Origin: Mariannaea sp. PMI_226
Taxonomy: Eukaryota; Ascomycota; Sordariomycetes; Hypocreales; Nectriaceae
Length of the DNA stretch: 64,000 nucleotides
Direction of reading: 5' to 3'
Assembly: GCA_024336345.1 (NCBI GenBank)
Contig: JANFOG010000001.1
Span: 2,046,001 to 2,110,000, forward strand
The position numbers and the translations under genes are program-made. Below, piece by piece: positions 1 to 11,145 of the stretch. Every line of letters begins with the position of its first letter. Positions within the stretch are counted from its first letter, which is position 1. Below the pieces are notes generated by a model, which made no database searches, had not been told where the DNA came from, and saw only the letters and a program-made list of their open reading frames with translations.

Positions 1-3000
1 GTGTGGACAGTCTTGGGGCCTAGGGGGGGGGGAGGGGACATCTGTCGTGTCGAGCTGTGAGAGGTCGAGACAAGGCCCAAACGAGCACACGGAAAGGGCA
101 GCAGAAAAATAAATAATTGATCAAGGGGGCATCTTCCAGGGGTGGATTTTTTTCTCGACAGGGCTTTGGTTTGGTTTTGTCCCGCATGCACGCAAAGGGG
201 AATGTCCATGTCACCAACGCATGAGCTTCGCAGCCAGCCTTGTCCACGAAGGGATGAGCGCAATATAACTTTTGGTTCCTTTCAGGAAGGATCGCGTGGA
301 GGGAGTCTTAATCGAGAAGACCGATGCTGCGGCCTCGTGGGAACATGCTGAACCTGGCTACCTCCTCACCCATACCATACTCTGTAACTACTCTTCGCCT
401 TTCGTCACTTCTTGTTCGAGAAGGACAACAGAGGAAGACATGGGTGTGTATGCAGGGTTGATGTGTCTGAGAAAAAGAGGGGCCATGGTGTGCAAAGAGG
501 TAAAAATTACACTGGAAGATTGCCTGTATGGGGTATTGTGATGTATTGAGCAGACCCAGAAGAGGACGACCAGCCAGGGTTTGCACATGGGATTCGGGCT
601 TGCTTGCTGGATGGTTTAACTAGTGAGCGAGTGGCCAATACCATGCACAGATGATCTGTATGAGAGAGAAGTTAACTAGGCTGTATCAACTTTCCTATGT
701 AGGAGGCATCAGTGGCGGGAATACTACCACAAGCCCAACCGCAAATGCAGCTTGTCAAAGACTCAATGATCACCCATAACATATTTCTTTTCACCTAATT
801 ATCAGCTGGTCTGGCCTTCTGGAACAAGGCTGCTCTCGGCCCCCAACAGCAAGAACAACAAACCCCCCTCCACCCCCGAACTGTTCATGTGAGCAATTGA
901 TAAGCCTTGCAAAAGCACTCGCATGCACTGTATGTATGTACATGTCTGCATGCAATATCGTTGGATGCATACAGTAAACTGAAATATCTGCTCGAATCAC
1001 CCCTTTTTACTCCTACTCCCTACTTCTCATCAACTCATTACTGTTGCTCTGTGCTAGCAAGAGCTCATAAGTACCTCGCCTGACTCTATCGCCTGATACA
1101 TTCAGATCCACCCGCTTTGCTTGACCGCCTCGAACAGAGGGCTCTTCTCGGTGACGCTATCTTGGATATGAAGATGCTGGTATCCACGATCCGGTACGTT
1201 ATTTATTAATGGTACCGGTTCTGGCTGACAAGGCGAGGACCACCCGCAAAGTGGACTCTTCAACGACCAATGGCACTATACACATATCTTGCATAGAACC
1301 ATTATTTATCTAGCCTGGGGTCTGGAGAAAACGTGAACGCACCCTTGCCCAAGAAAGGTACGAACTAATGTATGATACTGTACTGCACGGAGTACGTTCC
1401 CAGGACTGGGCTTGCTTATACCGAGATCACCAAAATGCAGGGTCCTTGTCACCAGGAGGAGGAAATTAGGCAAAGAAGAAGCAAATGAGTAGAAGAAATG
1501 AAAAAGAAAACCCGTCACATGATGAAGTCGGAAGTGTACCTTTACCACTTGAATGAAAGCCAGAGGTACTGCGAGAATACCTGGGAGATCCATGAGTCAG
1601 CCAGCCAATTTTGGCGTAGCTCGGAAGTACCGGATGCTTGATGCTTACCTACCAACCTTCGCTTCTTAGCTTATAGGTAAGGTACGGAGTAGTATAGCAG
1701 TTCGAATTAGCTTCTCCACGTCGAAGGAGCGGCTTTTCTTCTGAATTTTTTTTCCCTCTGTCCACTGGGAAGAAGCTGGCTTGCTCGCTTCCGATGACTA
1801 GATGCCTATAGTAACCGTTCTCTGCATGTACATTGGCACGTCAAAATACTATGTATGTATGGAGTACTTTCGGGGCAGAAGTAGCGCTCGGGGCGGCATC
1901 AGGGAACGTTGTTCCCTGGCAGGGTCCGGCTGAGGAAAGAAATTTGTTTGGGTTTCATCCCCACACAGGCACACACACTCACAATCAATACAAATCGAAT
2001 AATAATACGGAGCAGAGAAAGTAAATTCAGCTGAAGGAGCGGCGATTCTGAAAGGAGAAGGGTGGGAGATGGGATTTTCTCCACGACGTTGGGCACTGAT
2101 CACAGTCAGTTGGGTTCGTACACGTCTTACACGTCGACTCTCGGGAAGGTCAGGTTATTAGTCGGTGAGATGGCCATTCCCCGTGAAGTCCGCCAATCTC
2201 CCTACATAACTCACATTTGAAAAGAGTCAGATGATGATAAAAGCATGCTTTCTTAGAGGGGAGTGAGATGAGAATGCAGAAAGGAATAGGATTCGAACTC
2301 GATGTACGGTTCCAGCTTCACAATCTCGGAGCCTTTCCATGCCAAAGTTATTGGAGGGTGGAGGACTTTTGTTGATGTCCGTTAGGGCCCGGATTCACTC
2401 AATTCGGGCCAAGTAATTATGAAAAAGAAGGCAGAAAAAAAATCAGACTCACCGACCAGAAAGCCTCAGAGTAGAGCACACATGAAAGGTCTATTCTGCA
2501 ATATTTGGCTGTTGCAAATGTCTTGTTTAAATCCCATTCCGTGTGCCATGCTTGATACTAATTCTATCAAGGCACCACCCGGGAATGCACCAAGTATGGA
2601 GTACTACGTAACTTACTACCGCACAAGGTAGGACATATGAATGGACGCAGTACCTAACAGAGGGCTTAAATGTATGTGTGAGACTACAGCTTACATCGTA
2701 AATTACTATGCGTTGTTTGTATCTCATCGCCCAGCTTGTAATTAATCGGCTTCCGAGGGATGGCAGCGGGTGACGCAACGGCATCAGCCGCCCACCCAAA
2801 CAGCACACGGAAACAGGGCCTCTAACCCTTGTCCCCGGCATCTGAAGATTAATTGACGAGGGAGGAGGAATGGAAGGAAGGAAGGGTGAGTGGAAGAAAG
2901 GAGGCCTTGTAGAGTGTGCGTGCCCTTGTTGAATTTGTTCGAGCTAGCAATCAATTCGGAACCACCCTCGATCAGGGAGTCAAAGTTGCAGCTGAGCTGG

Positions 3001-5056
3001 CCATCGTTTGTAAGCGGTTTTCAAAGTAATAAATAGTAATTTGATGTTTGAGAGGCTGCCGAGACTGCTGAAAATACCCGACCGAGAGCCGTGAATCTTA
3101 CCCCTTCGCCCCCTTGAGATCCTAGCTGAGCTTTTGTCGGCGATTACCATGTGGTAATTAACTGCGAAGGATATGTGTTCCGGAGGAGGGGAGTAGAAAA
3201 CAGGGGGGAGGATTGGTGACCTATTCTTTCGCGCTTGGCCCAACAAAAAAAAAAAAAAGCAACACAGTTGATTACGGAGTATCGACATAGGACGAAGGTA
3301 CCGCGGGAAAAAGGTTTGATAGGGTATTTCATACGCCTGTGGGTGGCATTCCATCCGTCGGAGTCACTCATTCACATTCAGGCACCGGAACCAAGAGTAC
3401 AGGGGCCTCGAGCGAACCAAGCAGCGAGTGAGAAAAAAAAAAGAAGGCTACTACCTAGGTATGCACTAGAGGTATGTAATGGTATACAGCTTCCGACATC
3501 CCGAAGGGTCCACTAATAAGCTTGCCACCAGGCCTCAGGTACCGCCGTGTGATCTCGACAGAGCTACAGGGGCAGTTGCGATTTTTTTTGTTTGTTGGGG
3601 GGCTCGTGCTGGTGCCTGGTGCCGCGTGAGAAGGGGGGGAAGCAAATGACTTTTAGCGGGTACAGCGGTGTGATACAGGCTGTCGGGTACCTACAGTCCA
3701 TCCATCTCACCCTGGTTTGCCCTGGGTGAGACGAGGTGGTGGTTGAGGCGGACCAAAGCAAGCGGTTCCTTGATCTCTGCTCCCCGGAAACAAGCCCGGC
3801 TTCCAGCAACCCGGTTCAGGCGGAGCAATTTCTGTCGCCTGTCCTCGTTGCGTTGCCCTCCTTTGTCTCCTGCGGATGGGAAGGGTGCACAATACCAGAG
3901 TACAACAATATGCGTGTTTGCTTTGTGCAATAATTATGTGACGCTTTGAGGGTAACTACTGCAGTCTTCTGTACATGTTATGGATAACAAACGACTGTTG
4001 TGTGTGTGCATGGTTCAGCCTTTTTGGCTAGATCAGCTGCCGATAATTGCCTAGGTACGGGCGATTCACTGACAGCGCAACATGCGCGCATTGGTTCCTT
4101 CCTGGCCTGATTTGCAAGCAGGACGTGTCCTCTGTCTCATCAGTCGCTTCACTTTGAGGATTATTTTTTTTTCTTTGGGTGGAAACGCCTGTGCTGGCAG
4201 GTTTCTGGTCTGGGAGTCACAGGACACCCCGTGGAGTGAGACTAGAGAGGGTCATAAAAAAAAAAGGAATGAAATGCGCTTAACTTAGGTGGGTAGTTGT
4301 GCACGAAGTTCTAACAGGAAATTATGTAAATATTGTTGAATTTTGCATGCAGCGTGTATACCGGAATTATCCTCTATGATGAACTGTAGTATCTGTGGGC
4401 ACAAATAGTAATAAACACAATAATAAGCTCACAGCTGGGCAGTCATTTTGCCGTCATTTTTACTTTTGGGTTTTCCCACAAATGCTTCAAGAGCCAGCTT
4501 CCGCGGAGGAAAGACATCGGTGGGTAGCTTGGTACCTTCCATCTAGTATTCTGCTTGGTGCATCGAAAAGTACCTATCTTATTGTGTGACATGTATACTG
4601 TATGTACTTCAAGGGCTAGAACAATTCATGTACTTTTTATTTTATTTTTGGCTTCTCAGTCACTTCGTTCCTTTTGGGATAGGAAAATTACTCAAGTCTT
4701 CTTTTTTCTTGTTTACATATATAATTTTCCTTTTTGAAAAAAGGAGACACAAAACGCGAAAATGAAAGGCAGAAAAAAAAAACGTAAAAAAGAAAAAGGA
4801 AAAAAAAAAGACGCTAGATAGCCTCACGCTGTTTCAATGATGGCTTTCCTCTTGAAGTCCCGCTCCCGAGTTCCACTCAACACCAAAACCGACCCGACAG
4901 ATTGTGTCATGCTGGTCCACTAACGGGCAGCGAGCCAATCGTAGCCGGCTTCCCCAGGTCCCAATTCTTTCCTCTTCCAGGTTTCTCATGTTTGGTGCCT
5001 TTTCTCAGGCCCTGGTCTCGGTGGCCAGGATGTGGATGTGTGTGAGCGAGAGGAGA
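1..5056. other. Gene-poor segment, no supportable gene
   Basis: I see no reading frame here with a recognisable domain, and no pair of frames that splice into one. Frames are all below about 125 codons and are dominated by homopolymers. The stretch holds a run of 14 A at 3245-3258, several shorter A/T runs (around 4140-4170 and 4770-4810), and repeated copies of a TAYGGAGTA motif listed separately. It could hold distal regulatory DNA for the vacuolar gene at 5945, a non-coding RNA, or decayed sequence. Nothing in the bases decides among these. Confidence 0.5.
1683..3281 (+). repeat. Recurring TAYGGAGTA motif
   Basis: The 9-mer TACGGAGTA occurs at 1683-1691 and 3273-3281. TATGGAGTA occurs at 1858-1866 and 2595-2603, and CACGGAGTA at 1386-1394. 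Another exact TACGGAGTA is at 38246-38254, in the spacer after the expansin-like gene. All copies lie outside genes. Clustering of near-identical copies in under 2 kb suggests a dispersed short element or a protein-binding site; the function is unknown. Confidence 0.45.
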
Positions 5057-5082
5057 GTGTGTGTGCATGCATGCGTGTGTGC
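5057..5082. repeat. Alternating purine-pyrimidine tract (26 bp)
   Basis: A continuous G/T-C/A alternation with embedded GCATGC, lying about 0.86 kb upstream of the VAC7-type start codon. It is the weaker of two such tracts in this leader or promoter region. It is a simple-sequence repeat with possible Z-DNA character. Confidence 0.6.
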
Positions 5083-5190
5083 CGGGCACGCATCACACAT
5101 CCCTACAACACTGGTATCTTCAGTACGTACTGGGCAGTACCTACAGAGCACTACGTTTTGTTTTCTACGGATAGGTACTGGTATTGGCGG

Positions 5191-5210
5191 ATCCACTGGC
5201 ATCCACTGGC
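5191..5210 (+). repeat. Tandem 10-mer, two copies
   Basis: ATCCACTGGC is repeated exactly twice, head to tail, upstream of the VAC7-type gene. It is a minor local duplication with no known role. Confidence 0.6.
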
Positions 5211-5292
5211 ATCCCTACGCAGGACAGACTGTTGGCATCGGGCTGGCCTTCACAGCCCTGTCGGTCTCCTCCACTTGAGCACCCCTTGAGCC

Positions 5293-5336
5293 CGTGTGTG
5301 TGTGCGTGCGTGCGTGCGTGTGTGCGTGTACGTGTA
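5293..5336. repeat. 44-bp alternating TG/CG tract
   Basis: Every step from 5293 to 5336 alternates pyrimidine and purine, mixing TG and CG dinucleotides. That is the composition most prone to Z-DNA under negative supercoiling. It lies about 610-650 bp upstream of the VAC7-type ATG, so it may fall in the promoter or the long 5' leader. Confidence 0.65.
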
Positions 5337-5810
5337 AGAGAGAGCTTGGTTCTGGGTTAGTGGGCGTGCGCATGCGTGGGCGGATACAGGTACGAGCGGG
5401 TACGTCTCAGCGTCACCACTCCTCGCCGACACCAGCATTGCAAGTGTCCTGGCGCTACGGTACTACTACTACGACTACTGCACTCCATCCACCTCCATCC
5501 TTTCTTACATTCACATCCTCAAAGCTCATCCAACCCCAGACAAACATCACCACCAAAATAACGATAGCTGCACGTAGCAGCTCACAACCACACAACAGAG
5601 AAAAACCTACCTCTTCCAACTTCAAACCTTGTTGCCCACTTTCCCGTTGTTGACCCAACCGTCCCGCCCGTCCGCTCGTGTCCTTGTCTGCTGCTACTGC
5701 ACCTTCAACAGACAAGACCCTGCTACGTCGGGAATAGGTTGGGTATCACGCCTCTTCCGACCTCACGACGACGCTGGCCGTTGGCCATTGGCCACCCCCA
5801 TCCTACCTCA

Positions 5811-5831
5811 ATGACGGGCCAACCACGATGA
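5811..5831 (+). promoter_or_regulatory. Upstream ORF 1 of the VAC7-type leader
   Basis: A six-codon ORF, ATG at 5811 and TGA at 5829-5831, lies 114 nt before the main ATG. Its TGA overlaps the ATG of the next upstream ORF in an ATGA arrangement. If it is in the mature mRNA it could modulate translation of the vacuolar protein. Presence in the transcript is inferred from proximity only. Confidence 0.4.
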
Positions 5832-5920
5832 GCTTGCTCACAGCCCTGCATCGCCGTACACCGCACTTGCTCAAGGCCTGCTCTGTTGGCATGATTGTTC
5901 GACACTTGCTCCACTACTAA
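5828..5920 (+). promoter_or_regulatory. Upstream ORF 2 of the VAC7-type leader
   Basis: A 30-codon ORF starts at the ATG that overlaps the stop of the previous short ORF. It ends with TAA at 5918-5920, only 24 nt before the main ATG at 5945. It is in a different frame from the main gene. Such a short re-initiation distance would be expected to lower expression of the main frame. I see no sign that its peptide is conserved. Confidence 0.4.
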
Positions 5921-5944
5921 CCGTTGCAATCGCCTCCCATCACA

Positions 5945-8578
5945 ATGGACAAGTCCTCCGCCGCCGTCGACGGCGCCCCGGGGATAGGCCATTCCGCTTC
6001 CACCGCAAACATGGCCAGCAAACGCCGTGCCCGTACCCCAGATCTTTCCGCTGCCTCGACTACCACCACTACCACAAGCAGCCAGACATCAAGGCAGTCG
6101 TCCGCCAATAACTCTGTGGTCCCCTCGCCTTTCGCATCTCGGGACTCTTCTCCCTCTCGCCAGCCCAAGAGGACCCCTTCCTCGACTCGCATTGCTGGTA
6201 ACAAAGCTCGCAAGAATAGCCAGAGTGATCAGAGCCCATCGCGTCCGACGAGGCCGAGCATCTCCAACTCGAATCTGCCTACTCGCTCTTTGAGCTCGAC
6301 TTCAACCCCCACGCTCCTCCCCGCCTCTCAAGATACAGAACCAGTACAAGAGTCTACTCCTCAAAAGCCTCCTGCCAACGACAACTTGCGATGGCCTGTC
6401 TCTCCTCGTCTGCGGTCTCCACCCCCTCAATTCGTCCGTCCTGGTCTGCCTCTTCGTCGAAGTGACCAGGAAGTTCCTTCTACCAACGTACAACGGCCGA
6501 GTCTGTCCCCCCAGCTTCCAGAACCCTCGATTACTTCCGAAAGCGAGGCTGAGGATCCCGCTTTCGCACAAGGAATGCGCACTCCTGTCCGTGGTTCCCT
6601 GGAGACGGTCCAGGAAGTCAGCCTACCTAACTCTCCCAACCCAACTAGTAACCCAGTCTTGATTGAGAAGGTGAAGGAAAAACTCTCAAGCTCAGAAAAC
6701 TACTCAGATAGCGGCTATGGAGATGTACGGACCTTGCGCGCAAGACCCAATCTGCTGCCTGCCCACGAAAGCGGCAGTGATAGCAGCAATACTAGACTCG
6801 ACCCGCGGAGAACAACGTCCGTTCCACCTCCCCTGATGTCGAGACAGTCTAGCACAATGTCTACGAAACAGCTCAGGTCCAAGCAGGACGGATCTACTCA
6901 AAGCATGACGGTTGAGACTGAGACGGTTCCAAGTGTGCCTCAAGTTGTACTCACTACTGGTCAAAAAATTGAAGGACTGAATGGGACACTCAAGGCGAAG
7001 CCGAGTAATGAAACCATCAGGCCGAGGAAGGAAAAGAGAAAGACGCGCAAACAGCCCAATGTAAACCCAGGGACTGGTAAGGTGCCTCATGGTCAAATTG
7101 GTAGCACTTTCACTAATAAAAGTTGGGTAGCTTCTTCAAAAGCAGACGTGTTTGAGGCAACCATCGCTAGCGCCGTCGACGAGGCTAACACATCGGACTC
7201 AGAGGAGACCTTTGTGTATGATTCTAATCCACCAGACGCAAATGATCGTGCTGGGCGACGGTTTCACTCACGAACCCCAAGCGCCACTTCAATGGTTAGT
7301 CAAGCAGATAGGCAAAATCTGCGATCCATCTATGGTGTGATGGAGGGTGCTGGACCAGCTCACGGGCCGAAGAAGACGATGAAGTTTGTGAACTCATTTA
7401 ACCCAAACAACAATAATAACAATAACAACCATAACAACAACAATAATGATAGCCTTACCCCTGGGGACGAGGACGGCAAGGGAAGCTCTCGAAGCGCAGG
7501 TGGTTCTGCTCGTGGTACGACACGGCATCACCACCATATTGGTCGCTGGGGCCGTCAGCCCAGCAACAACCACACATCCCTCTTCGATAATGAATCTCCA
7601 TTCCCAAATGCCGCAAGAACTAAACTTTCAGCTGGCAATTCTCGGAATTCATCTGGTCCTCCCAGTCCTCGGGCTCATTATCCTGCTCGTGGAGCCTATG
7701 GCAAGCGTTCTGCCATGCAGATGTCATCCACCTACTACGACATGGATGACACGACAGGCGCTGATGATGAGCGTACCCCATTGATGGGATCAATACGATC
7801 TGCGCGGTCTGGCCGCAACAGACGAGGCCCTCACAACCTACGGCAGGCCGAGTCTCAGACTTTTACGAGACGTTCGTCATACTTGAACCGCTTCGCGGCA
7901 TGCCTTGTTCTCACCATGATGTTTATGCTGGTCATCACGGGAGCCATTGGCTTTATGTTTGCTACGTCGCAGCCGTTGACGGGCATTGAGATCACAGGAA
8001 TCCACAATGTCGTAACTAGCGACCAAGTCTTGCTGTTTGACCTCACTGTCAAGGCGCACAACCCTAATATAGTTGTCGTAACCATTGACCACGCCAACTT
8101 GGAAATTTTTGCGAAATCGGAGTATGCAGGGACCGACTCAGACTGGCGGAACATCCCGAACGACGGCCATCACGGTTTAGGCCCCGTACGTCCCGCCGGC
8201 CTTGAAGATGATCTGATGGATGATCCGCCATTGGACGGACCCGATGATGACGACGATTCCAAACCAAATGTTTTGTTAGGACGAATCACGGTATTCGACA
8301 GCCCGCTGACCTTTGAGGGATCCCTGTTCCACCAAGGCACGTCCTCTTCGACAGGCCAAATGCAGCTGGAATATCCCTGTAATTCGACAGCCGGTGGCTC
8401 GAGGCGGTGGGAGCGAATCTACCAAAATGAGTTCGACCTCATTGTTAAGGGCGTCGTGAAGTACACTCTTCCAATGAGCGCTCGTGTTCGCAGTGCCACC
8501 GTGTCAGGCCGGAAACGAGTCAAGTCGAATTCAGCAAATGATCCAAGTCTCCAACCAAACAGCACCACACTGGATTAA
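5945..8578 (+). CDS. VAC7: Vac7-type vacuolar regulator of PI(3,5)P2 synthesis
   Basis: Single-exon gene of 877 aa. The first ATG of the frame is at 5945; upstream codons in this frame have no other ATG. The N-terminal ~640 residues are hydrophilic and Ser/Pro/Thr-rich, with an Asn tract at about residues 487-502. One transmembrane helix lies at about 649-672 (CLVLTMMFMLVITGAIGFMF). It is followed by a conserved C-terminal domain with LFDLTVKAHNPN and an acidic D5 run. This layout (long disordered cytosolic part, single helix, lumenal C-terminal domain) is that of yeast Vac7, which activates the Fab1 PI3P 5-kinase on the vacuole membrane. The Asn tract is encoded by an AAC/AAT repeat and may vary in length between strains. 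Two small upstream ORFs precede the gene. The next gene, DIM1, is convergent. Confidence 0.85.
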   Translation: MDKSSAAVDGAPGIGHSASTANMASKRRARTPDLSAASTTTTTTSSQTSRQSSANNSVVPSPFASRDSSPSRQPKRTPSSTRIAGNKARKNSQSDQSPSRPTRPSISNSNLPTRSLSSTSTPTLLPASQDTEPVQESTPQKPPANDNLRWPVSPRLRSPPPQFVRPGLPLRRSDQEVPSTNVQRPSLSPQLPEPSITSESEAEDPAFAQGMRTPVRGSLETVQEVSLPNSPNPTSNPVLIEKVKEKLSSSENYSDSGYGDVRTLRARPNLLPAHESGSDSSNTRLDPRRTTSVPPPLMSRQSSTMSTKQLRSKQDGSTQSMTVETETVPSVPQVVLTTGQKIEGLNGTLKAKPSNETIRPRKEKRKTRKQPNVNPGTGKVPHGQIGSTFTNKSWVASSKADVFEATIASAVDEANTSDSEETFVYDSNPPDANDRAGRRFHSRTPSATSMVSQADRQNLRSIYGVMEGAGPAHGPKKTMKFVNSFNPNNNNNNNNHNNNNNDSLTPGDEDGKGSSRSAGGSARGTTRHHHHIGRWGRQPSNNHTSLFDNESPFPNAARTKLSAGNSRNSSGPPSPRAHYPARGAYGKRSAMQMSSTYYDMDDTTGADDERTPLMGSIRSARSGRNRRGPHNLRQAESQTFTRRSSYLNRFAACLVLTMMFMLVITGAIGFMFATSQPLTGIEITGIHNVVTSDQVLLFDLTVKAHNPNIVVVTIDHANLEIFAKSEYAGTDSDWRNIPNDGHHGLGPVRPAGLEDDLMDDPPLDGPDDDDDSKPNVLLGRITVFDSPLTFEGSLFHQGTSSSTGQMQLEYPCNSTAGGSRRWERIYQNEFDLIVKGVVKYTLPMSARVRSATVSGRKRVKSNSANDPSLQPNSTTLD
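7408..7449 (+). repeat. AAC/AAT trinucleotide repeat inside VAC7
   Basis: In-frame run of AAC and AAT codons with one CAT, encoding a polyasparagine stretch in the disordered part of the protein. It is a likely length polymorphism. Confidence 0.8.
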
Positions 8579-9562
8579 TCTTACCAGATCAACGTTTACC
8601 CCGTTTGCTTGGCAAACGAAGAATATGTTGATCTGGCCTTTCCTTTGTTAAGAAAACTTTTTTGTTTTTATTTTTATGTATCTTGAGCGCGCATGGCACG
8701 GCATCCTTGGGAGCAATGGGCGTTGGATGCATAGTTGTCCCAACCACAATGATGGCTGAACATTGAGAGGACATGGGGATGCAAAGGTTTATGTTTCTTT
8801 GGTTATAGACAGGTCAAAGCCTCTGCTCCCTGTCAGGTGTTTCTTGGGTGTTATGTTCTGCACGTTTTGTTGTTGTTTTCTCTTGTTCCGGTTTTCCTCT
8901 TCACCTTACCGATCAGGCATCTCACCAATCGGGCACCTGTTTCCCCCGATTCCTGGTACCTCGGATCGACGATGACAAGATCATGCCTTGAAGACCAGCA
9001 AGCAGACCATGTCTTGTGCTTGTCTGGAGATGAGGCCAAAGCTGAACAGTACTTCAGGGTGAAGTTGAGATTCTCTTTATTTTCTTTTTCTGCCTTTCAA
9101 AACTCGATAGATGGACAAAAGTGGCGACTACACGTTGTAATTGTAACGGCCTATGATGACACCAAAATAACAAAAATCAGAAGAAAAAAAAAGATCAAAG
9201 AGGAAAGGCTGCCATGAGCAGAGAGATGAAAGAAATATAGTAACGAATGAAGCATTGGTGGTGGAAGCGGTTTGGTGTATATACGAATTATCGTGGGAAA
9301 TACCAGACCATCATCACAATATTTTCGCCATCAACACTGAATGTTCAAAAATTACCCGATCTTTATTGACCAGGTCGTGATCAAAATTAATGAACCGGTT
9401 TTAAACATGTTCTCTTTGTGCTATATATCAGATATTCAAAGTTTCTACGGTTCGGTTGACACAAATGCTCCTAAAACGCCGTCCTAGATTTTTTTGGTTC
9501 CCATCGCTCCCGATTCATGACGTTAATATCGTGAGTCCAGCCAGACACAAGCTAATCCATCT
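8579..9562. other. Spacer between convergent VAC7 and DIM1
   Basis: Holds the 3' untranslated regions of two genes transcribed toward each other. The sequence is AT-rich with T-runs and A-runs (8658-8675, 9181-9192). No canonical fungal polyadenylation signal stands out and I see no further gene. Confidence 0.5.

Positions 9563-11145
<1,583 letters not shown>

Noticed and set aside
2285..2305. ATTCGAACTC string resembling a reversed tRNA T-loop
   Set aside because: The flanking bases do not pair into a T-stem, and no D-arm, anticodon arm or acceptor stem can be drawn at the right distances.
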